From the NCBI GenBank assembly GCA_021014945.1, contig MU266471.1:1-64000 (forward strand): 64,000 bases of DNA. The letters run 5' to 3'. Position numbers and translations under genes: made by a program. Positions 12,250 to 24,200 of this stretch are shown in pieces. The notes under the pieces are model-generated. The model made no database searches, was not told the origin of the DNA, and saw only the letters and a program-made list of their open reading frames with translations. This stretch comes from Leucogyrophana mollusca (lineage: Eukaryota > Basidiomycota > Agaricomycetes > Boletales). Every line of letters starts with the position of its first letter. Position 1 is the stretch's first letter.

Positions 12250-13224
12250 TAATGTTCATACGAAAGGTGAGCGACGAGAACCTGGTGGGAGCACAACTCG
12301 GATCCGATTCATAGTGCCTGAGACATGTAAACAAAACGGAACGATAAAGATTAGCTTCGCGGAACAAAAGGGTTGGAAGGCGGTGAGATTCAAGTGAGAT
12401 TAGTTATGTAAAACCGGACCAGTCCAAGTCGCAGCTTCAGGCTTGGGGCTACACGCAATGCGAATGTTCTCGAGCATTGCAACCAATGCGACCTGGAATC
12501 GTGGGCTTGCACAGACCGATTGCGCACAAGGAGTAGTTAAGGAAGAGCTTGCAAAACAGACTCGAGCTCGAGCTTGTAAAATTGAGCCCGAAGCAAGTCG
12601 CCCAAACTCTACCTTCTCCTATCAAAAGGCGAAACGCCTCAACCATGAACCTATAGATTGTCATAGATGTAAACTTCCTAGTCAGATATATGCGCCATGA
12701 CCACGGAATTGATATCATGCGGCAGCGCTCAAGCTATCGTCTCCAACCCACCCATTTGAATCGGGGCCCCGAGCGGCCTTCAGCTGTGCAACTGTTCTTC
12801 CCCACCCTCACGCCGTAGCCCGTACCTACTTTTATACAGAACCCGATATGCACTTCCGCCTCCGCCAGCCTGCCGGTCTGGTGCTTCCGCTCTCCTACCC
12901 AGCCCTTTAACCGATAGGCCTAAATTGAAAGGGGCAGGGCAAAGTTAGCAACAGTACTAGTGATTGTCATTTTCGTGTTGGCAAGAGTTACATCCCGCGA
13001 CATAATTTATAGTACAAGAGATTGAGATATTGAAATAAGAAAATAAAGAAATGTCGACAGAAACACAGACAGACGGGAGGAGAGAAGGACACAACAAGAG
13101 ATTCTGACGAGGTGGCACAGCCGGGTGCAAGGGAAGGTAGGGTAGCGTGATAGTTAGGGAGCACAGTGTGTACTATAAGATCGGAGACGGACGTGTATAT
13201 CACAATGAATGACGACGACGATGT
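12250..13224. other. Intergenic between DUF6534 copy C and histone H1
   Basis: No supported gene. Open frames on both strands are short and lack family signatures. A short palindromic run (GAGCTCGAGCTCGAG) occurs near 12563. The stretch should hold the copy C promoter and the 3' end of the H1 transcript. Confidence 0.4.
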
Positions 13225-14533
13225 TCACGCCCTCCGAGCAGTCTTGGTGATAAAGCGCATAAGAGTCAGCAATGTTGCATATCGCAGATAGTGCTGAGCT
13301 GACCTTTCTCTTGCCGGTCGACGCCGTTGACGTCCTTGGAGTAGGCTTCTTTGCGGGTGCCTTCTTGGCCGCAGCAGCCTTCGCTTTGGCGGGAGCGGTG
13401 GTCCCAGTCACAGCCTGTGAAGCAAGTCAGCTATTGCAAACAACGCATGATCAACATATGTCCAACCTTCTTAGCTGCCCCGCGTTTGGAGGGAGCGGCA
13501 GTCTTTTTGACTGGTACAGATTTCTTTCCGGCCAAAATCTTCTTCGGAGCAGGTGCAGCTTTCGCTTTCGTAGCTGGGGTAGCCTTGGTGGCAGCTCTTG
13601 CGGCAGGTTTAGCCACAGATTTCTTGTTGGGCGTAGATTTGGTGACAGCGGTCGTGCGCGCCTTCGTCGCGGGCTTTTTAGCAGCGGCGGTCTTCGCCGT
13701 CGTGGCCTTTGTGGTTGCAGTCTTCGCACTGCGGGGCTTAGCAGCGGCAGTCTTAGTAACTGCTTTTGCAGCGGGCTTGTTCTGAGAAGATATTTCAGCT
13801 AACAAGTCACGTGTGCAATTGGTGCACGGACCTCCTTGGAGGCGGAAGTGTCGGCAGTCCTGCTGGTCTTGGGGGGGAGTTTCACTCGCCCAGAGATGCC
13901 TTAGAGATACACGTTCAATAGCATACAACAACTGCGGTGGATATTCCCACCTTTGGGCAAATTGAATATGCCTTTCTCAAACCCTGTGGCGATGGCCTTG
14001 CTCAGCTGTGTGTTCTGAGCGTTGCCGATTTCAAGTTTGTACTGCTCCTCAACATATCTAAGATCAAGGTTAATACGCGGCAGATTCTATTGAGCGTTGA
14101 TGACTAGCTGACTTCTTGATTTGAGGCCGAGAGACGCCCATGCGGGAATCGTCAGGGTTTGCACTGATACACTCCTATTTAACACCAATCCCAGTCAGCC
14201 AGCATCTTTGCAGCCAGTGTTCAAGCAGAGCGAAGCGAGTGCCATTACGAGTGCTTGTTACCACCCCCGAGGCTACTCGTCTCCATTTATGGGCGCACAA
14301 ATCATCTGTGCCCTACACCCTGCCAATTTGGGGAGAATAGGATGTGGACTCCTCGCTCTGACGGTGATATCTACCAACGGGTGCGGAGAACGACCATATC
14401 TATGAAAGAAGCATGTGTAAAGAAGCTCGCATACCTTGATCATATCAATCCAGCTTGGGTGGGTTGGCGCAGCCCTGGCGATAGTCTTCTTGGCAGCTGC
14501 TTTCGCAGTGGAGGCGGATTTCTTCGCGGACAT
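13225..14533 (-). CDS. Linker histone H1
   Basis: The protein binds linker DNA between nucleosomes. After the start (ATG ending 14533: MSAKKSASTAKAAAKKTIAR) comes the winged-helix globular domain, split by introns: THPSWIDMIK, DDSRMGVSRPQIKK, YVEEQYKLEIGNAQNTQLSK, AIATGFEKGIFNLPKG and SGRVKLPPK. The rest is the classic Lys/Ala/Pro-rich C-terminal tail (for example KPAAKAVTKTAAAKPRSAK), interrupted by introns at about 13420-13465 and 13250-13310, and it closes with KTARRA before the stop at 13225. Six or so exons are needed. The tail composition and winged helix make the call firm. It is divergent from MZM1 with 655 bp between start codons. Confidence 0.92.
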
Positions 14534-15188
14534 CCTGTACTTGTCTGATAGAGTATTGTAGAGATATTTCTCTACTAGTCTGACCTGATATGAGGGAAGT
14601 AGAAGCCTACAAACACTGGCAAGGGTGGCGGACTCGAGATGATGGTGGTTTGAGGGAGGGAGACGTTGAAACTCCGAGGTCGCGTTGAGCAGTCAACAAA
14701 CTCAATTCGCGGGAGTCACGTGAGCCGCTATCAGGGACACCCATATTGACCTCCAATGTACCCCCCAAGCACTTGTGTGGTCCCAAATAAATGTGGCACC
14801 TAATCATTAGGGTGTCGAAGTGATGACAAGACTGAAAAAAGTGAACAAAGATCGTGTTTACTTCAGTGTTGCAATCCGTCTACAAACATGCGATAGTATT
14901 CAAGCATCCACGCAAATTTCGATAAAATAGTTTCTGGAGTACGCGCTAGTAGTCTCCCCTTCCCTGAGAGCCCAGAAACCGCAATTTTCCATCGGTTGCT
15001 CGAATTATGGGACATGAAAACGGAAGACATGTTTGGGGAGGATATCAACGGAGCGCGACGCGTCCAAATAAGGAGCGCGTCTTACGCCCACCAAATGTGG
15101 ACGATCACATATCAGCGACGGCAATTACCGGGGCAATTTGACATTCTCATAGCTCAGTCTCGTGCCGAAAATCTCGTCGAGGAGGAAA
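14534..15188. promoter_or_regulatory. Divergent promoter region, histone H1 / MZM1
   Basis: This 655-bp stretch separates the start codons of two divergently transcribed genes and contains no supported coding sequence, so it should carry both promoters. No specific factor site was recognised. Confidence 0.4.
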
Positions 15189-15770
15189 ATGTCGATTACA
15201 CCTGCGCTGAAAGCAGCAGCTCGTTCAGCTTACCGAGACTTATTGCGAGCCTCTGCATCGACATTCCATGGTATGCTTCTGATAACTTCACTCATCACTT
15301 GCGTTAACGTGTAATAGGTGATGAACCACTTCAGAAAGGTTTAACACCTCCTCGTGCACCAAGTATCTTGCTGACCAGAATTTAACAGCGTTTCGACTAA
15401 AGATGCGAACGGAAGTACTCGCACTCGACGGTTCATCGCAAGAAAACTCGCATGTCTTCCAAGAGAAGGTGGCTCTTGCGATCGAGATTGCGACCATGTT
15501 GCGAAGGAACGTTGTGCAAGCACGTCGGACAGAGGGAGATAATGGTGCTGCATGGAGTGAGCTATATATCAGTGTTTGAACGGGCGCGGCTGACTGCTGG
15601 CAGATCTTCGCTTTACGAAAGACACTGAACTCGGTGACAATGAATCCATCAAGAATCCCCCGCCTATGAAGTCGAGTCGCAGGGCGCGTAAGCAGGATAA
15701 AGGAGAGCAAAGGTGCGCGAGCCATTGGTTCTCATATTTGCTCCGTTCTAAAGTGAAGCTGATACAGTAG
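15189..15770 (+). CDS. MZM1: Mitochondrial zinc maintenance protein 1, LYR-family complex III assembly factor
   Basis: MZM1 (LYRM7 in animals) stabilises the Rieske protein in the mitochondrial matrix before it joins complex III. The first exon reads MSITPALKAAARSAYRDLLR, with the LYR-type motif as AYRDLL. Spliced exons continue GDEPLQKAFRLKMRTEVLAL, EKVALAIEIATMLRRNVVQ and WNLRFTKDTELGDNESIK; the last block is the hallmark C-terminus of the family. The stop in the unspliced frame is the TAG at 15768-15770, after a basic extension (KSSRRARKQDKGEQ) longer than usual. That extension is in the same frame as the release factor downstream, and a donor at about 15712 could splice straight into it (see the finding on this junction). 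The total is about 150 residues unspliced. Confidence 0.85.
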
Positions 15771-16319
15771 CACTACAGAAAGTGCTGCTCAGCCTAAACT
15801 CCCCGTCCCACGCAATCTCTCCGCGCTTAAGAGAGCCCATAAAGAGCGCAAGATTCCAGAGTTGCGTGAGGAGGATCTGGAGGAATCTTTCGTACGAGGT
15901 GAGTATCTTTGTCACATGCAACAAATTCACCATGTTGACCCGGTGATAGGGAGTGGTCCTGGTGGACAATCCATTAATAAAACAGAGAACAATGTTCAAC
16001 TTCTACATAAACCCTCAGGTCTGCGCGTGGCGTGCCAAGAAACTCGCTCGCTGCAAACCAATCGCATGCTCGCCCGGCGTATACTACTCGAAAAGGCGTG
16101 TCTTTTTGTGCCACTCACGTGCGGAAGCGCAATGGGGGTACTAACCCATTTTGCTCTATCGGCTGCTCAACCGCATCTGCGACACAGCTTGACAGGATTC
16201 AGAACCCCGGATTGTCGAAGGGTGAGATGCAACGCGCAAAGCACCATGAGAGGGAACGGCAGCGACGGAAGAAAGCAAAAAAGAAAGCCAAACAGAGAGA
16301 GCAAGGAGACGATAATTAA
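15666..16319 (+). CDS. Mitochondrial class I peptide-release-factor-like protein (GGQ, MTRFR/Rso55 type)
   Basis: A codon-independent release factor thought to rescue stalled mitoribosomes. The core reads EEDLEESFVRG, then after an intron (about 15901-15950) SGPGGQSINKTENNVQLLHK, which holds the catalytic GGQ, then GLRVACQETRSLQTNRMLAR. The final exon gives LDRIQNPGLSKGEMQRAKHH and a strongly basic tail (ERERQRRKKAKKKAKQREQ), typical of the family. The intron at 16096-16187 needs a GC donor (GCGTGT); the nearest GT donor would destroy the basic tail. No separate presequence exon is obvious. The best N-terminus is the ATG at 15666 (MKSSRRARKQDKGEQ), which is basic enough for import but lies inside the MZM1 frame. 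The functional call is strong; the 5' end is unresolved. Confidence 0.85.
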
Positions 16320-16643
16320 GTATTATGGTGTTAAGTCTGAGAATTCGTCAATGCGCACTCACCACTCTCCAGGGCGTCTGAGCTTTACTTTTTGGGGAGT
16401 GAGTTACTTCATCTAAATGCCGTAGACCGCAACTAGCATACTAATACCACCGCTGCGGGAAGCGGGATCCATTTGTCGCGCCTTAGTCTCTTAGGGTCGC
16501 CTACTTTTAACGATATATGTAATACCCTTTGAAAAAGCGCCATCCCTGCCTTTGAACCCCTCCGAGTTGCCCACATTGACAGTACCCTTGCACAAGTGGC
16601 AGATCGGTCGACCGGGTTCTCTCCCACACATGAGTCACAGGCC
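16320..16643. other. Intergenic, upstream of DUF6534 copy D
   Basis: About 320 bp with no supported gene; presumably the 3' UTR of the release factor and the promoter of copy D, both on the plus strand. Confidence 0.4.
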
Positions 16644-18554
16644 ATGTCAGAAACCACTTTTGCGCAGAATTGGGGACCAACATTCATAGGTGAGCAAACA
16701 CTGCCCTTTGAACGAACCAGCCTCGGCGACATTACCTACAAATCCTAGGCTTCACTTTCTCTCTGGGGTATGTTTCCTCCCCTCAAATATAAACTACGCC
16801 TGCCTTATCATACGTGTGACTAGAATGTATGGTGTTGCTTTGGGACAGTATGGCTTCTATCTCCGCGCCTTTCCTTTTGACCAGAAGGCGCTGAGAATGC
16901 TGGTGAGATTCGGAGCTAGCTTTTTGCCGCCTGTTGGACGTCGTCGCTAACTCTTCTATCTAGGTCCTTCTAATTTTGTGCGTGCGTTCCGGTAGTTTAC
17001 GATCATATCGCCCTTATCTTCGTCCCCCCGCTACAGCATCATGGACTCTCTTCAGTCGTATGGGATGATAGTATATTTCAGGACATTATTCACTTTGTGT
17101 CACCGCAACACGGCACCCGCCTGCCTCTCCGTTTTGCCTTGGTGAGTCATACATGCTGCACAAATTGTACTCAGTTCATGTGATGTGTTTCACAGGGAAT
17201 TATTCGTGAGTTCAGCTGGGGCCCGGTTTTCGCAGTATCTGATGAAATCAAATCAGATGGCGGTGGTCCTCAGCGTGGGTTTCACGATCGTAGTTCAAGT
17301 GCATGTGCGCGTAACTGATATGTTTTTTGATCAAGTATGTTGTCACGTTCATAGTTCAAAGGTGACTTCTTTGATGTGATGGTGCCACTTCTTCAGCTGA
17401 TCTCTATCGGGAGTCAGCTTCTACGCCCATAGGGTATGGATCAGTGAGTCAACTTGAGAAACTGCGATGTTATTTCACACAATGGGTTTTGATAGTCAGT
17501 GGTCGAAACAAATTGATCACAGTAGCGGTGGTGAGCTCTTTTAATCTCACAATTTGCCACAAACCCATCAGTTTCCCCCACAGCTCACGACGACTCTGGC
17601 TCAATTTGGTGAGATATTTGCCCATAAAGTCTTCGCGATTGTATTTTGAACTCCATTTAGTGCTCGGGATGAGTCTGTGTCGTCTTTTGAGTCTTCGCTG
17701 GGTGGCGCTAACCTACTAGCTACTGCTCGCTTTTAGTGTGTGCCGGGAAAGCGTGAGTTTGTTTGTTGTCTAGGGTGGCTTTCAACCTTATGCACGTCCC
17801 AGCATTCGCACCAGGAGCGTATCCGCTCTGTATACCTCGATGGTAAGGATTTACTACCACTGTCGCTTTTGATCACGGCTGCGTGACTCATAACCCCCTA
17901 GCTTACGGGGGGTGCAGCCGCCGGGTTAAGCGCGTTTTGTGACACCCTTATCACAGGCTCTGTCTTCTTCTATCTGAATCGACGACGAACAGGAGTCAAA
18001 CGGTATGTGTACTAATCCAAGGTGGGTTTCTTCCACAGGGTCTGATGCTAAATGACTATCAGTGTGGCGACATCCATCCAACAGCTCGTGGATGTGATCG
18101 TGAATATGGGATTGTTCACATGGTAGGCACCCCATCATTTACACATCCGCAATCTCACAAGCACATCCGACGTCTTATAGTCTGGTGTCGCTGGTGATGT
18201 TCGTCTGCGTATGTCATCAGGTTCTAGTCCTTCGTGGCCGTGAAGAGACTCATTCATACCGACAGTATTCGATACAGAAAGACACCTATCTTGTGGGTGC
18301 TCCTGGCCCGACCCTTTGCAAATGTATGTAAGCCGCCACAACATCCCACAGTATTCGAATGTTGACGGGCTGCATGATGACAGCCTACGTCAATTCAATG
18401 TTGGCGGTGTAAGTTAATTGAATCGGCGCCACCAGCCTCAGCTGATGCGTCGATTAGACTAAACGCAAGGAAATCCATACGCGACCATGCTGCCGAGACA
18501 TATAAGCTCTCGACAATCCCTTTGTCGGCCACTGACACTCCTTCGTTGGATTGA
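16644..18554 (+). CDS. DUF6534-type multi-pass membrane protein, paralog D
   Basis: The first plus-strand member of the family. Exons that can be read are MSETTFAQNWGPTFIG (start 16644), FTFSLG, MYGVALGQYGFYLRAFPFDQ, SIMDSLQSYGMIVYFRTLF, CHRNTAPACLSVLPW, NQMAVVLSVGFTIVVQ, FYAHRVWI, SGRNKLITVAV, TLAQFGE, GLSAFCDTLITGSVFFYL, RRRTGVKR and a terminal LNARKSIRDHAAETYKLST, with the stop at 18552-18554. All are separated by introns of normal length. The exons checked are open. The C-terminal tail differs from those of E and F, so this copy is more diverged from them than they are from each other. Predicted integral membrane protein; role unknown. Confidence 0.75.
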
Positions 18555-19085
18555 GATTGGGGTGTCACTGCATGGACGGGTATAATACCCGACATCTGCT
18601 TTGCACCATACGTTCTGTTACGATGGGATACTCTACTTGCTACGTGGACACCATCGTACTCACAGATACCAGACGACGCGCCAGCTCGGGTGACCTGTTT
18701 TCCAGACACGGTGTTGCTCCTCGACATATACTTACCGCTGCGATATTTGTCTTATAGCCTACTTTCCGTCGCGACCTAAGATTGATTGACTTGTAAGTAG
18801 ATGCCGTCGTACTCGGACTGACTGCGCTGTAATGTGTAGATAGTCTGCTTTCCTGTAGGTAGCTACATGCAACTCCCAGCTCGCAACTCGTTCATGGTTC
18901 AGTTCCATTATGGGAATATTGCTCGGAATGTTCCGGTCGTTGAGATGGTGGGTGGAGGGCAACTGCGCGCGGTCTGCTTTAAATTGCACTGACGTGAAAC
19001 GCTCAAAAGCAAGATCTGGCTTGTGTACGTGTGCTCCAAGCCAACCTCGAAGTATTCACTAACCACGGGCTGAAGCCATCAAACC
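18555..19085. other. Intergenic, CAP gene promoter region
   Basis: No supported gene in 531 bp. It separates the stop of DUF6534 copy D from the start of the cyclase-associated protein gene, both on the plus strand. Confidence 0.4.
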
Positions 19086-21023
19086 ATGTCAGCTCAAGGT
19101 CTGTACTCGCTTGCCACGATCATCAAACGGTGCGCATCTTAAGATCTAAACCGTTTGTTGCCTTGCTCAACGACGTTGGTACACTTTACCAATATTCAGA
19201 CTGGAGGCAGTCACCTCCCGCCTCGAAGATGCTGCAGACGTGCAGGACAGATCTCAATCCAGACCTCTCAGCTCGAGCACTCTCAGCTCGAGCACTGTGA
19301 AAGAAGTGCCCCGGACTGTGGCTGCATTTGACGAGACGGTGCTAGAGGGAAAACTCAAGCCATTCGTCGAGCTAACCAAAGCTTTCGCGCCACAATTTTT
19401 GGTTGAGCAGGTGGGCTTGACGCGATAAATGAGTCGGCGCGATCGGCTGATCTTGATGGCTCCTCAGGTTTCGTTGTTTTCCCAAGAATTAGACGTGCTG
19501 CGTTCTATCCTCCTTGTCGCTACGGCATGCAAGAAGCCAGACCAGCAAGCGTTCGGAGAGCTCTTAACACCTCTCCAGGGAAGTATCGAGGCCGTCACAC
19601 GTGCAAAAGAAGCAGCGAGGAAAGAGCGAGAGTGGTTCAACCACCTGACTGTCGTGGCTGAGGGTGCAGTATGCGCAGGATGGGTCACTGTGGTGAGATA
19701 TAACGCAGGTCTCCGTTCGGAGTACCCATTACTGAACACCTGTCAGGAGCCAAAACCGGGGCCATTTGTTGCCGAAATCAAAGATTCGACCATGTTTTAC
19801 GGCAACAGAGTGCTGCAAGAGTTTAAACAGAAGTAAGTCTATCCTTGATTTATAAGTCTCTGAATAGCTTCGGCTGACCGTAATTTCAGAGATTCGAGGC
19901 ATTCCGATTGGGTGCGTGGGTACATGGCCATACTCGACGAGGTCAAGCGCTATGTCATGGAATACCACACAACTGGTCTAGTGTGGAATAGCGAGGTGGG
20001 TCAGTTTCACGTGGTGTTGAATTTTCTGTGACTCCTTTCACCCCTCAGGGAATCCCGGTCTCAGAATACCAAACCCCGCAAAAGACCTCAGCAAGTGCTG
20101 GTGCGCCGCCCCCCCCCCCGCCCCCCCCTCCACCCCCACCGGCAGTTTTGGCCACACCCGCTGCCACACCCGCTGTCCCACCAGCAGGAGGAGTGGCGGC
20201 AGTGTTTGCCGACCTAAATCGAGGAGCGGACGTTACGAAGGGCTTGCGCAAAGTTGACAAGAGTGAGATGACACACAAGAACCCGGCGTTACGCGCGGGG
20301 AACGTGGTTCCAGCGACAAGTAGTCCTGGTATGCACCCCCTGTACTCAGGTTTTGATTGTGGGCTTAATATCTTGTACTTAGCACCTAAAAGACCGGTCA
20401 AACCCTCGAAGCCTTTGGCGCTGCAAGGCAAGAAGCCAGCAAAGTTTGCACTTGAAGGGAGCAAGTGGATGATTGTGGGTGTGCCTTCTATTGGTCGAGG
20501 GTTATCCGCTTAAAGTCGTGTCCTGTGCAGGAATACCAAGAAAATGAGCCGAGCTTGGAAGTTACCGATGTCGAACTCAGTCACACTGTCAATCTCTTCG
20601 GGTGCAAGAGCACAACAGTGATTATCAAGGGTAAAGTGAACGCTGTTACACTCGGTTTGTAATTTCCAGTTACATCATATACCCTCGCTGAATTCCTACT
20701 CAGTGAACTGCACGAAGACATCCGTACTCGTGGAGTCCGTCATTTCATCAGTGTCGATCACAAAGTCCCCTTCGTTTGTACTGCAGATCACTGGTGCCGC
20801 ACCAATGGTGCAGGTTGATTCTACGGACTCCGGCCAGATCTACCTCTCGAAGGATTCTCTCAGTGCCGAGATCACGACAGCTAAGTGCAGTAGCATTAAT
20901 GTGAGCTTACCTGTTGCAGGCGAGGAGGAAGGCGTGTTCGAGGAACAAGCAGTGCCGGAGATGTTGAAGACTGTTGTGGAGGGGGGCAAGCTGGTCACAA
21001 CCATCGTTGAGCACAGCGGATGA
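19086..21023 (+). CDS. SRV2: Adenylyl cyclase-associated protein (CAP/Srv2)
   Basis: CAP binds adenylyl cyclase and recycles actin monomers from cofilin. Exon 1 is MSAQGLYSLATIIKR (ATG 19086). The next exon gives LEAVTSRLEDAADVQDRSQ, the cyclase-binding coiled segment. The helical folded domain follows (LKPFVELTKAFAPQFLVEQ, DSTMFYGNRVLQEFKQK, VMEYHTTGLVWN). A polyproline run of twelve Pro (about 20109-20143) is the profilin and SH3-binding part. A WH2-like KSEMTHKN precedes the C-terminal beta domain (YQENEPSLEVTDVELSHTVN, LFGCKSTTVIIKGKVNAVTL, VPEMLKTVVEGGKLVTTIVE). About 500 residues, the usual size. A 15-nt tandem duplication (CTCTCAGCTCGAGCA, near 19265-19295) expands a Ser-rich linker. 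The domains make the call firm. Confidence 0.93.
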
Positions 21024-21238
21024 ACCATAGTGTGTACAGTGGGGCATTGCTAGATGACTCCTCTGTGCATCGCTGGATGTCAACGACTGGATTATTACTA
21101 CATATATACATACCATAGTGAGGCTTAGATCTGTAAACATGGGATGCTCATGGGAAGGAAACAATTTTTGGAATCTTGGATCCCGAGGAATTGATCCGCG
21201 GTGCCGGCAGCGTCAGACTCAGAAATCAAACTTGACAC

Positions 21239-24200
21239 ATGGATGCGATTTGGCGCTCTAAGCTCTTCTTGGCTCTAGCGCCCACCAGGGAGATTACCCT
21301 GCTTCGTTCGCCTTGATTTCGCAAGAGCTACGGACTTATGGATTCAACTGGCTGGCACGCACATCGGCGGGCACGCAAGGTGAGTGTTCCCGTCAGCGAT
21401 CGGACAGGTACTCAATCGGGATCTCGGGGTGGTCCTCCAGGATAGCGAACGGTATGCCACCGTGCGGAGAGGAGCAGATGGAAAATTTCAAGCCGTTGAG
21501 GAGGTTATACCGTTACCAGACGGCGGTCAATTCATTGGCGGTTTTCACCCGCCCGCCAGTCCATCACCGGGCACCCCCCCTCCAGTTCCACCCAAGCCAT
21601 ACCGAACTGGTTATTTCACGCACTCACCAACCCACACACGTCCGAACTATAGCGACTATGCTACTGGTTCTAGCCAGCTCGAACAGACCGCTTCAACCAG
21701 TACCGCTTCCCACCTCTCCCAGCTTTCTCCCGTAGAGCGCTCCCGGGCCCAGCGCATAGCGCGCATGGAACCTCATCTGCAATTTATGGTTGGGCCGCTC
21801 CTATGTTACGATACGGTTGACGAGGATGGTCTTTGGCACGGTGCCGCGCTCATCGTTAGTAAGTCGCCCGAGGTGCTATGGACATGGTAAACAAACTGAC
21901 AGCAGTGGCGTGAATAGCGGCGGACTCAGGATCAGTATACGAACCCTATCCGGTCTTAACCTATCAATGGGACCCAGAAGAACCGGCTACGCCACCTGGA
22001 AAGCCTCGGGGAGCGAGGTCCTTCGACCTCGGGCCCCATCCCGCTGACCCGCATGCGACTGCATTATCGGGTGTCGCATTGGACTCTGACACGAATAACT
22101 TCAATGGTGATAGAAAGAGAAACCCAGATCAGACGCAGCATGTAACAGGACAAGAGATCTACGTTTACGCTGGGAACGGTGGGTGAGTGCAGCGTGTTTT
22201 CAGGCTGCCTAGCTATTGATATCCATACCATCAAAGTACATTTACCTTCTGGCGCTTCCTGATTCAGCTTCAGCTAGGAGAAAACGAACTGCGCATCAAG
22301 TACAGCATAAATGGCGGGATGCAGCTTTCTTTTTTTGTTCCAGCACGAAACCAAAACATGCGTTGGGCTGCACATTCTGTGAGTCAGTTGAACCCTACTT
22401 CGATTTCGCTTATCCCTGGCCGCTAATCCCAACAGTGTAACGGTTTTAGCTCAGGGGTCAACCAAGACGATTTTCGTGGACCAGGATTCAAGACTGGGTA
22501 CGACCCCATGTGGATTGATCTCTTGCAGAAGCACGCACAAGAACCCTTTCACGTTCTTGTCGGTGGAGGTGACCAGCTCTATTGCGACTCGTGCGGGCAT
22601 CACCATTTTCTCTTAGACATCGCGTTTTAACGCCCAACTAGATTGACACGCGAACCAGAGATGCAAGATTGGGTTACCCGAACCAAGCCTGAGGAAAAAA
22701 AGAGTCATCCTTTGACGCCCGAAATTGCCCAATGTATAGACCGGTTCTTTTTCAACCACTATTGTAGTTCTTTCAGGAACGGGGCGTTCGCAAGGGCAAA
22801 CAGCTCAATGTAAGTGCAGAGATAACTCAAAAAAAGACCTCATGCGGAATGCCTTATCATGTTCTTAGACCGATGCTCAACATGTGTGGTATGATCTCAC
22901 TTCGTGTCTTCGTGTTGGGATGGCGCGTTGATTATGTCCCTTCTGCTGTGTCAGATGATCATGGTCAGACAACGTCTCATGTGACACTTTTCTGTTTCAC
23001 TGATCTGACGTGAGCTGCAGATCTGGTGTGTTTCCCCGACCTTCTGGCTCTACCAGACTACCGCTCACTAAACGTGTGTCATCAAGATAGATGGCTTTGG
23101 CAGCTGTGAGTACCCCATATAGTCTCTTTAATGGATGTCTGACGTTCATTTCTACTCCATAGACCCTGATGACCTTCAGCGATCACCAGTGTTCTCAGCG
23201 TATGTATTCTAGTGACTGTTTCTCCCTTGCAATTCGTGGTATTCTAACATTTGTACTGCTTTAAGCATCGGATCCAGAGGATATTTCTTTTTCCTTCTAT
23301 TCCAATGCTTTATCAATCGTGAGCCTACTTCCATCAATTTACAACCGTTTATCTTTATTTATTCATCTGGTTGCCGCTCCTGCCACAGCCAATATTGATG
23401 GCTTAGACGATCGCAGAGGGTATCATGTGTGCAAGTCTCTCATTCTTGGTGCGCCGGGGCCGTATGTCGGGACGCCGTCACATTCTCGCCTTTCCTATCT
23501 TGGCCCGAATGTATGGATGGTACTGCTGGACTGTCGGTGGGTAAAGCCGTTTTCTCCTGCTCAAACACTCTTCGGTCGTTGCGGAAGCAGAGTTCAGGGT
23601 TTGATGCCGCCACTGGTTTTCTAGTTAAAACTGACATTTACTATTAGGGCGGAGAGGAGAAAGGACCAAGTTTGTAGCCCATTCGAATACCAGAAGGTAT
23701 TCGACCGACTAAAGTACCTTCCTGCTGCTGTCGAGCACTTGATTGTTCAGATTGGTAGGTTTTGACCAAACAATCAACGCCGGTAACACAGCGCCGACTA
23801 CCCACAGGCATACCCATCGCTTACCCTCGCCTCGTCTTTCTCGAAACTGCTCTTGACTCTAAGTTTAATCCCCTCACCGCTCTCGGGCGCACTGGCGCCC
23901 TCGGTCTAGGGAGCTTTGTCAACAAATTCAATGCAGAGGCAGAGTTATTGGACGACCTTGTGAGCAATTTCATCATCATTTTCTAATTTCGACCGACAGC
24001 ACTTCACTCCGGCTAGAACGATCATTGGACTGCAAAGGCCCACAAGGTGTGCACAATGGCAACTGTATAAAGTAATGTTCGCTTATCCATCGCTGCGCAG
24101 AAAGAACGCAACTGGTTTATTCAACAGCTGCAGGGCTTTGCCAAAATGAAGCGTACCCGAGTGTCCTTTCTCTCCGGGGACGTTCACTGTGCGGCCGTAG

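Noticed and set aside
13425..13785. Ala/Val/Leu-rich plus-strand frames that look like membrane proteins
   Set aside because: They are the reverse of the Lys/Ala-rich H1 tail.
15288..15725. Minus-strand frame of 145 codons starting MARAPLLSFILL, resembling a mitochondrial presequence
   Set aside because: It is antisense to the MZM1 exons, which carry clear family motifs.
17894..17913. C-run/G-run hairpin in DUF6534 copy D, echoed at about 31083-31107 in copy F
   Set aside because: The G-rich half is coding (exon starts TGGAAAGLSAFC and TGGTGAAISALC) right after the intron acceptor, so the resemblance follows from homology rather than an RNA element.
20045..20464. Minus-strand frame with a Gly run
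   Set aside because: It is the reverse of the CAP polyproline exon.
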